DNA of 25,894 nucleotides, taken from NCBI GenBank assembly GCA_964403795.1, contig CAYOHP010000097.1, positions 1 to 25,894 on the forward strand. Reading direction: 5' to 3'. The notes under the pieces were generated by a model. The model was not told where the DNA came from, did not search any database, and saw only the letters and a program-made list of their open reading frames with translations. Each line of letters starts with the position of its first letter. Positions within the stretch are counted from its first letter, which is position 1. This document shows positions 8,877 through 15,777 of the stretch, in pieces. This DNA is from CAYOHP01 sp964403795 [NCBI: uncultured bacterium] (GTDB taxonomy: Bacteria; Muiribacteriota; UBA6191; CAZXTJ01). Made by a program: the position numbers and the translations under genes.

Positions 8877-9794
8877 GTGAGCCCCGCGAGCGGGCCGGGA
8901 TCGGCTGCCTCCGAGCTGGTCAGCATCAAGGGCGAGCTCGTACCCCGGAGGCGGATCGAGTACCCCAACGCCGACCTGGGCTGGATGCGCGGCTACGGCG
9001 TCTACGAGACGTTGTTCATGTACCCGCCGGGGCGCTGCTTCGAGGTCGACGCCCACCTGGACCGCCTCGCCGACAGCGCCCGCCTCCTGGGGATCGTGCC
9101 GCCCGGACGGCCGACCCTGGCGAGGGCCCTCGAGGCCTGGTGCCAAGGTTCAGGCATGACCCGGGGTCGCGTCCGCATCGTGCTCGTGCTCGATCAGGAC
9201 GAACCCTGGTGGATGATCGACGGCGATGCCATCCCCGAGCCCCGCCCCCCGGTCGAGAAGCGGGCCCTGGCCATGGCGGCTTCCCGCATCTCGATCCCGC
9301 CTCCGCCGCTCGGCTCGGCCAAGACCATCTCCAGGGTGTCCTACGAGCTGGCGGCACGCCAGGCCCGGGCCCTGGGTGCCGACGACGCCCTGCTCCCCAC
9401 CATCGACGGCAAGCTCGGCGAGAGCACCCGTGCCTCGGTGTTCCTGGCCCGCGGCGGTCGCCTCCACACCCCGCCCCTCTCGCTCGGCATCCTCCCCGGG
9501 GTGACCCGACAGCTCCTGCTGGCCCGCCTCCCGGAGCAGGGCATCCCGGTCGTGGAGAGCGTCGATCCCTTCGAGGCGATCTGGGAGGCCGACGAGCTCT
9601 TCGTGGTCAGCACCGTGCGCGGCGTGGCCCCGGTGGTGCGCCTCGTCGAGGAGGGCGGTCGGGTGCGTCCGCTGGCCCCGGGTCCCTTCGTCCGGGCGGC
9701 CGAGGACGCGGTGCGTCATGAGGTCGAATCGACCGGTCTCGCCTATGCAGGACCCGGGGGACCCCGGGTGGCAGGCGGGGCCGGTATGGGGTAG
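8877..9794 (+). CDS. Class IV PLP-dependent aminotransferase / aminodeoxychorismate lyase family
   Basis: 305 residues from a GTG start preceded by GGAAGAG. Class IV fold-type motifs are GYGVYETL (39-46), the probable PLP lysine Lys149 (SAKTISRVSY), the GESTRASVFL stretch (181-190) where the family has E.(S/T)..N.F, and LGILPGVTR (203-211) at the phosphate cup. The family includes branched-chain aminotransferase, D-amino acid aminotransferase and PabC. The sequence read by eye does not choose between them, and GESTRASVF departs from the usual Asn. It begins nine bases after the cytochrome c gene, so it is probably cotranscribed, yet no link to respiration is evident. The last ~20 residues are Gly/Ala/Pro-rich and probably disordered. 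Confidence 0.85.
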   Translation: MSPASGPGSAASELVSIKGELVPRRRIEYPNADLGWMRGYGVYETLFMYPPGRCFEVDAHLDRLADSARLLGIVPPGRPTLARALEAWCQGSGMTRGRVRIVLVLDQDEPWWMIDGDAIPEPRPPVEKRALAMAASRISIPPPPLGSAKTISRVSYELAARQARALGADDALLPTIDGKLGESTRASVFLARGGRLHTPPLSLGILPGVTRQLLLARLPEQGIPVVESVDPFEAIWEADELFVVSTVRGVAPVVRLVEEGGRVRPLAPGPFVRAAEDAVRHEVESTGLAYAGPGGPRVAGGAGMG

Positions 9795-9848
9795 CATCCG
9801 GGGCGGGCGACGAACTGCCCCTACAGTCATGACGCGCTGCGTGCCCCC

Positions 9849-9856
9849 GAGGAGGT
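9849..9856 (+). promoter_or_regulatory. Strong ribosome binding site that fixes the lipoprotein start
   Basis: GAGGAGGT lies five bases before the ATG at 9862. This favours that start over an in-frame ATG at 9829, which would put charged residues in front of the signal peptide. Confidence 0.75.
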
Positions 9857-9861
9857 CCACG

Positions 9862-10692
9862 ATGTTCCTTGCCAAGTCCTTCCTGGCGTCGTTCGCCGGG
9901 TTCTGCCTGCTTCTCTCCTTCGGATGCGGCGGTGGCGAGACCCCGGCCGCAGGTACCGAGACCGGAACCCAGGCCATGGCCGCGGGGGGCGAAGGCGAGG
10001 GCGAGACCTCGGCCGGCAAGAAGCCTGTGGATCCCGCCACGGCGGCGACTGTCGAGGTGATGGTCAAATACGAGGGCGACCCGGTCAAGAACAAGAAGAT
10101 CAAGATGGGCGCCGACCCCTTCTGCCAGTCGGCCCACGAGACCGCCGCGGAGGAGGAGAAGTTCGTCCGCAACCCCAACAACACCATGGCGAACGCCTTC
10201 GTCTGGATCCAGTCGGGCGGCCTCAAGGCCTTCGAGTTCCCCACCCCCAAGGAGAAGGTCACCATCGACCAGAAGGGGTGCCTCTACATCCCGCATGTCG
10301 CCAGCGCCACCCTGAAGCAGGAACTCGTCTTCAAGAACTCCGACGAAACCCTCCACAACGTCCATCCCACGCCCAAGCTCAACAAGGAGATGAACGTGGC
10401 GATGCCGACCAAGAACTCGGAGGAGAAGTTCGTCTTCAAGAAGGAAGAGCTGATGATCCCCACCAAGTGCAACGTGCACCCCTGGATGATCAGCTACGTG
10501 AACATCGTGAAGCACCCTCTCCACGGCGTCACCCCCAAGAGCGACGACGGCAAGCTCACCATCTCGGGCATCCCGCCGGGGACCTACACCCTCGAGGCCA
10601 TCCACGAGGAGCTCGGCAAGGTCTCGATGGAGATCACCTTGAAGGACAAGGAGACCAAGGCGGTCACCCTGGAGTTCAAGAAGGCCTCCTGA
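9862..10692 (+). CDS. Cupredoxin-like lipoprotein with copper-site motif
   Basis: 276 residues. A lipoprotein signal peptide ends at Cys22 (LLLSFGC), then a Gly/Glu-rich linker (23-60). Two beta domains can be read. The first holds Ala-Asn-Ala-Phe-Val-Trp-Ile (110-116) and a plastocyanin-like copper site: His165/His168, then Cys203, His206 and Met209 in CNVHPWM. The second, ~225-276 (LTISGIPPGTYTLEAIHEELG), resembles carboxypeptidase-regulatory-like domains. His, Cys, His, Met is the type I copper ligand set, so it may be an electron carrier or copper store on the outer face of the membrane. It sits between the bc operon and ctaA, which fits a role near the oxidase. A strong ribosome site fixes the start and a hairpin follows the stop. 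No published homologue is identified here. Confidence 0.82.
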   Translation: MFLAKSFLASFAGFCLLLSFGCGGGETPAAGTETGTQAMAAGGEGEGETSAGKKPVDPATAATVEVMVKYEGDPVKNKKIKMGADPFCQSAHETAAEEEKFVRNPNNTMANAFVWIQSGGLKAFEFPTPKEKVTIDQKGCLYIPHVASATLKQELVFKNSDETLHNVHPTPKLNKEMNVAMPTKNSEEKFVFKKEELMIPTKCNVHPWMISYVNIVKHPLHGVTPKSDDGKLTISGIPPGTYTLEAIHEELGKVSMEITLKDKETKAVTLEFKKAS

Positions 10693-10701
10693 GGCCTTTC
10701 C

Positions 10702-10734
10702 CTCCGGACGGGGCCTGATGGGCCCCGCCCGGAG
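10702..10734 (+). terminator. Strong GC hairpin after the copper lipoprotein gene
   Basis: CTCCGG-A-CGGGGCC, a 5-base loop, then GGCCCCG-C-CCGGAG: 13 paired bases with one A/C mismatch, starting 10 bases after the stop codon. A short T-containing run (TTCTT) follows at ~10742, weaker than a classic U-tract. Confidence 0.5.
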
Positions 10735-10794
10735 CGGCAGTTCTTCCCGGCGCCGCTCCAATGGGGCGGCCCGTTTGCTTTCGGGAGGCATCCC

Positions 10795-11733
10795 ATGCAT
10801 CCTGGCGCTTCCGTTCCCGCCCTTCCCCACGGCTCCCCGACGCTGGTCTGGTGGGCCCGTGCCACCTCCTTCTCCACCCTGTTCCTGGTCTTCGCAGGCG
10901 GCATGGTCACGAGCACCGACTCGGGCCTGGCGGTCCCCGACTGGCCGCTCTCCTACGGGATGCTCATGCCCCCCATGGTGGGCGGCATCTTCTACGAGCA
11001 CGGGCACCGGATGGTGGCCAGCTTCGTCGGCCTGCTGACCCTGATCCAGACCGTGTGGATCCAGAGGGTCGAGCCCCGCGCCTGGGTGCGCAAGCTGGCC
11101 TGGCTCTCGCTCGCGGCGGTCATCGCCCAGGGCCTCCTGGGGGGCCTCACGGTGATCCTGCTGTTGCCGACCCCGGTCTCGGTGACGCATGCGTGCCTGG
11201 CCCAGGCGTTCTTCTGCCTGACCGTGATCCTGGCCGTGGTCCTGGGCGAACGCTGGTGCGCCCCCGACCCCGGTCCCCGGCTCGAGGGCAGCTGGACCCG
11301 CCTCCCCCTGATCGCGGCACTCGTCGTCTACGGCCAGCTCTTCCTGGGGGCGGTCATGCGCCACACCGGCGCCGGCCTGGCGATCTCCGACTTCCCATGG
11401 ATGGACGGGGGTCTGTGGCCCGACCTGGCCCGCCCGGGGGTCCCGGCCCACCTCGCCCATCGGCTCGGGGCGGTGATGGTCACCCTGGCCATCGTAGCGA
11501 CCCTGGCCGCCATCCGGACCCATCGCGACTCGGGCTCCCGCCTCCGGAGCCTGGCCGGCGGAGGAGCCCTGCTGCTGGCGCTCCAGCTGACCCTGGGCGC
11601 CTACACGATCTGGACCGCCAAGCAGCCCCACGTGACCAGTCTCCACGTGGTGACCGGGGCCTCGATCCTGGGCGTGATGGTGCTCCTGGCCCTGGAGATG
11701 CAGCGTCGCCGGCGGACCGGTCCGGAAGCCTGA
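10795..11733 (+). CDS. ctaA: Heme A synthase (COX15/CtaA family)
   Basis: 312 residues with about eight TM helices. It oxidises the C8 methyl of heme O to give heme A for the aa3 oxidase. Family motifs are STDSGLAVPDWPLSYG (40-55), EHGHRMVAS (68-76) with His69/His71, VTHACLAQ (130-137), MRHTGAGLAISDFP (188-201), AHRLGAV (221-227) and LHVVTGA (283-289). The histidines in these loops are the likely heme ligands. GGGAGG lies six bases before the ATG. It is on the plus strand and converges on the oxidase operon, so it is transcribed apart from ctaB, which is on the other strand. The lipoprotein hairpin just upstream suggests its own promoter, but none is clear. Confidence 0.93.
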   Translation: MHPGASVPALPHGSPTLVWWARATSFSTLFLVFAGGMVTSTDSGLAVPDWPLSYGMLMPPMVGGIFYEHGHRMVASFVGLLTLIQTVWIQRVEPRAWVRKLAWLSLAAVIAQGLLGGLTVILLLPTPVSVTHACLAQAFFCLTVILAVVLGERWCAPDPGPRLEGSWTRLPLIAALVVYGQLFLGAVMRHTGAGLAISDFPWMDGGLWPDLARPGVPAHLAHRLGAVMVTLAIVATLAAIRTHRDSGSRLRSLAGGGALLLALQLTLGAYTIWTAKQPHVTSLHVVTGASILGVMVLLALEMQRRRRTGPEA

Positions 11734-11781
11734 GCCTCGAGGCGGCCGGCTCCCACGGGAGGACCTGGGACCAGGACCACC

Positions 11782-11811
11782 GGGAGCAGGTCGGCGGGGA
11801 GCAGGTCGGCG
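11782..11811. repeat. Exact 15-bp tandem duplication
   Basis: GGGAGCAGGTCGGCG occurs twice head to tail (11782-11796 and 11797-11811) between the convergent ends of ctaA and the CPTC gene, touching the stop codon of the latter. It probably arose by replication slippage. Confidence 0.9.
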
Positions 11812-12072
11812 TCAGGCGGTGGGCGATCCGGGGGCGGGATCCAGGCGGGCCGCCTCCCGGAGCCGGGCTTCCTCGCTGCGGACCGCCTTGGCCAGGCCGA
11901 GCATGATCGAGAACAGGACCGTGAAGGGCACGGCCATGAGCAGCGCGGTCGAGGCCTGGAAGCCTTCGATGGCCCGGCGGGCGTCGGGATCCGCGATGCT
12001 GATGGTACAGGTGGGGCAGGCCGAGGCGGCAGCGGCGCCAGCCAGCAACAGGAAGGCGACCCGACCCACCAT
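11812..12072 (-). CDS. Small membrane protein with exported CPTC motif, last gene of the oxidase operon
   Basis: 86 residues. A signal peptide (1-18, VAFLLLAGAAAASA) is followed directly by CPTC (Cys19, Cys22), a short exported loop, one TM helix (~41-63) and a charged cytoplasmic tail. The ATG lies two bases after the stop of the coxD-like gene, so it is certainly in the oxidase operon. I do not recognise a named family. A CxxC at the start of the mature protein could bind copper or heme, or act in thiol exchange, and the position in the operon favours oxidase assembly (inference). ASAC is close to a lipobox but lacks the usual Leu at -3. Confidence 0.75.
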   Translation of the reverse strand: MVGRVAFLLLAGAAAASACPTCTISIADPDARRAIEGFQASTALLMAVPFTVLFSIMLGLAKAVRSEEARLREAARLDPAPGSPTA

Positions 12073-12074
12073 GA

Positions 12075-12530
12075 TCAGTGGTGGCCGATCATCCCGTAGA
12101 CCACGTTGATGTCCCACATGATCGGGCCCAGCGCCAGTCCCACGCAGACGATGGTCAGGCCGACCACCCCGAAGATGCCCCGCCCCTCGGTGCGGAGGTG
12201 CATGAAGTACATCGCCACCAGGCCGGCCTTGATCACCGCCAGGGTGATCAGCACCGCCAGCGAGAGGCCGGTTCCCTTGCCCATCACCGGGGGGACCCCG
12301 AGCTCGATCAGGGTGAGGACCACCAGGCACCAGAAGATGGTCAGGTAGCTGGGGCCGTGATGGGCCGCGTGGTCGTCATGGGCCGCGGCCTCGGCGGCGT
12401 GGTCGCCGGCGCCCTCGGCCCCGTGCCCGTCGCCATGCCCGTGCTCATGGAAGGCGCCGTGCATCAGCCAGAGCATGATCGCGCCCAGACCCAGGAAGAT
12501 CGCGTCCTGGACGTACATGTTGTGCAGCAT
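12075..12530 (-). CDS. Cytochrome c oxidase subunit IV (bacterial COX4/CyoD-like)
   Basis: 151 residues with three or four TM helices. KAGLVAMYFMHLRTE (101-115) is the signature of bacterial oxidase subunit IV. An exposed loop between helices one and two holds ten histidines within residues 24-58 (HEHGHGDGHG, then HDDHAAHHG), a likely metal-binding stretch that ordinary subunit IV lacks. The family is small and non-catalytic and supports CuB-site assembly in related oxidases. It lies 15 bases after ctaE and two bases before the CPTC gene. Confidence 0.88.
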   Translation of the reverse strand: MLHNMYVQDAIFLGLGAIMLWLMHGAFHEHGHGDGHGAEGAGDHAAEAAAHDDHAAHHGPSYLTIFWCLVVLTLIELGVPPVMGKGTGLSLAVLITLAVIKAGLVAMYFMHLRTEGRGIFGVVGLTIVCVGLALGPIMWDINVVYGMIGHH

Positions 12531-12545
12531 CGCGTCTCCCGTCCC

Positions 12546-13157
12546 TCAGACGAGGTAGATGATCGTGAAGAGGAGGATCCAGACCAGGTCCACGAAGTGC
12601 CAGTAGAGTCCGAGGATCTCGATCTCGCTCGAGTTCCGCTCGGTGATCCCGCCCTTCATCGCCTTGGCCAGCATCGTGAAGATGTAGATCACCCCGGCCA
12701 GCACGTGGAGACCGTGGTACCCGGTGCAGGCGTAGAAGGTGGCCCCGTAGGGGCCGACGGTCGGGTAGACGCCCTCGTGCATGAAATGCGACCACTCGTA
12801 GGCCTGGCCTCCGAGGAAGATCAGCCCGCCGAGCCCGGTGGCGAAGAGCCACTTCTTCAGGCCGTCCAGGTCGTTCCGGCAGACCGCCGAGTAGGCGTAC
12901 ACCATGGTGACCGAGCTGCAGATCAGGATGAAGGTGTTCAACCCCGTCAGGCCCACCGGGGGTTCGGGGAGGCCGGTCGGGATCCACTGGGTGCTCGCCA
13001 TCCGGAGCACGATGTAGGCGGCGATGAAGGCGCTGAAGCCCATGGCGTCCGACCCCAGGAAGAGCCACATGCAGAGCTTCCCGGGAGTCAGCGTCCCGTG
13101 GGGCAGCATCTCCTCCTCGTGGTGATGGTCGTCGTGGGCCGTGGCTGCGTGCCCCAT
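12546..13157 (-). CDS. ctaE: Cytochrome c oxidase subunit III
   Basis: 203 residues with five TM helices, so the short bacterial form lacking the first two helices of the mitochondrial protein. GGQAYEWSHF (116-125), YHGLHVLAGV (147-156) and GLYWHFVDLVWILLF (183-197) are family landmarks. The N-terminus is His-rich (HAATAHDDHHHEEE, His3 to His20). The ATG is three bases after the coxA stop codon, which suggests coupled translation. Subunit III has no redox centre; it stabilises proton uptake in subunit I. Confidence 0.93.
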   Translation of the reverse strand: MGHAATAHDDHHHEEEMLPHGTLTPGKLCMWLFLGSDAMGFSAFIAAYIVLRMASTQWIPTGLPEPPVGLTGLNTFILICSSVTMVYAYSAVCRNDLDGLKKWLFATGLGGLIFLGGQAYEWSHFMHEGVYPTVGPYGATFYACTGYHGLHVLAGVIYIFTMLAKAMKGGITERNSSEIEILGLYWHFVDLVWILLFTIIYLV

Positions 13158-13159
13158 GG

Positions 13160-14920
13160 CTAACCTCCCGCCTTGGCGGTCAACGGTTCGGTCTGGGCGA
13201 TCCAGTCCCGGTCCGTCACCTCGGGATTCGAGTATTCGAAGGGTCCCCGGTGGACGGTGGGGATGGCCTTGAAGTTGTAGTGGGGCGGCGGCGAGGTGGT
13301 CGTCCACTCCAGGGTGGTGCAGTCCCAGGGGTTCTCGGGTGCCACCGGTCCCCGGAAGAGCGAGTACACCAGGTTCACGAGGAACACGATCTGCCCCACG
13401 AACACGGTGAAGGCGGCGTGGGTGATCTGGACGTTGGTGGCCCCCAGCGACTTCAGGAAGCTGTAGCTCATCGGATCGGCGATCCGGCGCATATGGCCGC
13501 CGGCACCCAACCGGAACATCAGGATGAAGACCACCGAGAGGCCGACCAGGGTCAGGGCGAAGTGGATCTTGCCCAGGGTCTCGTTCATCATCCGCCCGAA
13601 CATCTTGGGGAACCAGAAGTACAGCCCGGCGAAGCCGCCCAGGAGAACCGAGGCCGCCATCGTCAGGTGGAAGTGGCCCACCACGAAGTAGGTGTCGTGG
13701 ATGTAGAGGTCGATCGACTGGGAAGCGTTGAACATCCCCGTGAGGCCGCCGATCGAGAACACGAAGATGACGCCGATCGAGAAGAGCATCGCCGAAGTGA
13801 ACCGGATCGAGCCCCGCCACAGCGTCCCCAGCCAGTTCAGGAAGAAGATGGCCGAGGGGATGCTGACCAGCAGGGTCATCATGGTGAAGACCCTGCCCAG
13901 GTAGGGGTTCATCCCCGAGACGAACATGTGGTGGCCCCACACGCACGCCGAGAGCACGCAGATGCCGCCCATGGCGATCACGGTCTCCCGGTAGCCGAAG
14001 GCCGGCTTGCGGGAGAAGATCGCCAGGAAGTCCGAGACCATGCCCCAGGCGGGCAGGATCACGATGTAGACCTCGGGGTGCCCGAAGACCCAGAAGACGT
14101 GCTGGTAGAGCAGTACCTGCCCGCCGGGCGCATAGCCCTTGGCGGCAGCCAGGGGACCGGCCGCGAAGAACGAGGTGTGGAGCACCCGGTCCATCAGGAG
14201 CATCAGCAGGCCGGAGGCGATCACCGGCACATACAGGGCGTTCAGGATGGCCGTGTAGAAGAGACCCCAGGTGGTCAGCGGCATCCGCATCAGGGTCATC
14301 CCGGGAGCCCGGTACAGGAGGATCGTGGTGATGTAGTTCACCGCTCCCATGATCGAACCTGCCCCGGTGAGGAAGAGGGCCAGGATCCAGTAGTTCTGGG
14401 CCGGTCCGGAAGTCTCGCTGGCCAGGCTCGAGAGCGGGGGGTAACCCGTCCAGCCGGCCTGAGGTCCCTTTCCGAGCCCCGAGGGATCCGCCACGAAGGC
14501 ATACAGCAAGGCGATGCCGCCGGCGAACGCCATCCAGAAGCTCAGCATGTTGAGGAACGGGAACGCCATGTCCCGGGCGCCGATCTGGAGCGGGATCAGG
14601 TAGTTCCCGAAGGCTCCGATCAGCAGCGGGGTGATGGCGAAGAACACCATGATCGTCCCGTGCATGGTCACGGCGACGTTGTAGTGGTCGGGGGTGAGCA
14701 CGCCGGTGCCGCCGAAGAGCATGGTGCCCACCACCGGGACCGGCTGGTTCGGATACGCCAGCTGCCACCGCATCAGGATGGCCAGGAACCCGCCGAGTGC
14801 CAGGAAGGCGAGTCCGAACCAGAAGAACTGCATCCCGATGATCTTGTGATCGAACGAGATGACGTACTTCCAGAAGAAGCTCTTGGGCTCCTCATGGATA
14901 TGATGCTCGAAGCGCCTCAA
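13160..14920 (-). CDS. ctaD: Cytochrome c oxidase subunit I, aa3 type
   Basis: 586 residues with ~12 TM helices. Ligands read from the sequence are His87 and His418 for heme a, His416 for heme a3, and His281, His330 and His331 for CuB. Tyr285 in GHPEVYIV is the His-Tyr partner. The D-channel looks complete (Asp117, Asn124, Glu283), so it is A1-like. The K-channel helix reads SIPSAIFFLNW (353-363): Phe359 sits where A-type oxidases have the conserved Lys (IPTGIKxFxW). The start is TTG at 14920, overlapping the coxB stop as TTGA. GGGGAG five bases upstream supports it, and no ATG lies before the first helix. The enzyme reduces O2 to water and pumps protons. Confidence 0.95.
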   Translation of the reverse strand: MRRFEHHIHEEPKSFFWKYVISFDHKIIGMQFFWFGLAFLALGGFLAILMRWQLAYPNQPVPVVGTMLFGGTGVLTPDHYNVAVTMHGTIMVFFAITPLLIGAFGNYLIPLQIGARDMAFPFLNMLSFWMAFAGGIALLYAFVADPSGLGKGPQAGWTGYPPLSSLASETSGPAQNYWILALFLTGAGSIMGAVNYITTILLYRAPGMTLMRMPLTTWGLFYTAILNALYVPVIASGLLMLLMDRVLHTSFFAAGPLAAAKGYAPGGQVLLYQHVFWVFGHPEVYIVILPAWGMVSDFLAIFSRKPAFGYRETVIAMGGICVLSACVWGHHMFVSGMNPYLGRVFTMMTLLVSIPSAIFFLNWLGTLWRGSIRFTSAMLFSIGVIFVFSIGGLTGMFNASQSIDLYIHDTYFVVGHFHLTMAASVLLGGFAGLYFWFPKMFGRMMNETLGKIHFALTLVGLSVVFILMFRLGAGGHMRRIADPMSYSFLKSLGATNVQITHAAFTVFVGQIVFLVNLVYSLFRGPVAPENPWDCTTLEWTTTSPPPHYNFKAIPTVHRGPFEYSNPEVTDRDWIAQTEPLTAKAGG

Positions 14921-15774
14921 TGGTGCTCCCCTTCGACCTTGCTCGCGTCCTTGGCCTTGTCGGCCCAGGCCTTGGGCTGGGTGCCTCCGAACGGCACCGA
15001 CTGCCAATGCCAGCCCCAGTTCTCCTCGGGCTCCTCGCCGCCGTCGTTGTCCTCGTCCTCGGCGTACAGGGCCGCCAGGTAGAGGTCGAACTCGTCGGTG
15101 TCGGCCGGATAGACATGCATCTGGGAACGCATCCGGGTGTGGCCGTTGCCGCAGAGTTCGGCGCAGGCGACCTCGTAGGTGGCCTTCACGGCCTTCCCGT
15201 TCTTGGTGGCTCCGGTCTCCCGGGCCTTGAACCACATCGAGGTGACCACCCCGGGCACGGCGTCCTGCTTCACCCGCAGATTCGGGAGGAAGAGGCTGTG
15301 GATCACGTCCTTGGAGGTGATCGCCAGGATCACGGGACGGTCCGCCGGGAGGTGCAGGGTGGTGTCCACCACGTCGTCACGATTGCCGAAGATCCCGTCG
15401 GGTCCGGGATAGCGGAAGTTCCAGGCGAACTGCTCGGCCCGCACCTCGATGCGCAGGACGTTCTCGGAGCGCGGGTAGTTCTCGATCAGCATCTCGAAGA
15501 AGCGCCGCGAGTTGCGCTCGACCTGGAAGTCGAGACCCAGGAACACGATCACCGACACCAGGGTGGTCAGGATCGCGTGGGGTCGCTGGTCACCGTGGGT
15601 GTAGTAGGCCTTGTGCCCGGGACGCTCCCGGTAGGCGACCAGGGAATAGAGAAGGATCGCCATGACCAGGACGAATGCGAACCCGGTCAGGTAGACGACC
15701 AGCCAGAAGAGCCAGTCGATCTCGTGGCCCCAGGCGGAGATGTCCTGGGGGAGCGGGAAGAGCCATTGCAGCAT
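14917..15774 (-). CDS. ctaC: Cytochrome c oxidase subunit II (CuA)
   Basis: 285 residues. Two TM helices (~20-45, ~66-84) are followed by an outside cupredoxin domain. The CuA ligands are in VACAELCGNGHTRMRSQM: both Cys, the backbone Glu site, His and Met, plus the earlier His in VIHSLFLPNL. PGPDGIFGNRDD is an inserted loop in the first beta strands that I have seen in other bacterial subunits II. The C-terminus is acidic and ends in GEHH; there is no fused cytochrome c domain, so a separate donor is needed, and the octaheme cytochrome or copper lipoprotein could serve. It starts three bases after the ctaB stop. There is no clear signal peptide; the first helix serves as anchor. Confidence 0.94.
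   Translation of the reverse strand: MLQWLFPLPQDISAWGHEIDWLFWLVVYLTGFAFVLVMAILLYSLVAYRERPGHKAYYTHGDQRPHAILTTLVSVIVFLGLDFQVERNSRRFFEMLIENYPRSENVLRIEVRAEQFAWNFRYPGPDGIFGNRDDVVDTTLHLPADRPVILAITSKDVIHSLFLPNLRVKQDAVPGVVTSMWFKARETGATKNGKAVKATYEVACAELCGNGHTRMRSQMHVYPADTDEFDLYLAALYAEDEDNDGGEEPEENWGWHWQSVPFGGTQPKAWADKAKDASKVEGEHH
14926..14931 (-). promoter_or_regulatory. Ribosome binding site fixing the TTG start of subunit I
   Basis: GGGGAG on the minus strand lies five bases before TTG at 14920, inside the 3' end of coxB. With the TTGA stop/start overlap it suggests translational coupling. Confidence 0.6.
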
Positions 15775-15777
15775 GCC

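Noticed and set aside
5646-9146. Antisense frame of 1166 residues opposite the octaheme cytochrome
   Set aside because: It is the mirror of a G/C-third-position gene: low-complexity Leu/Gly/Val/His-rich translation with no domains, while the plus strand carries eight CxxCH sites.
9792-9827. Promoter of the copper lipoprotein gene (TAGCAT at 9792 or TACAGT at 9822)
   Set aside because: No acceptable -35 at the right distance for either hexamer.
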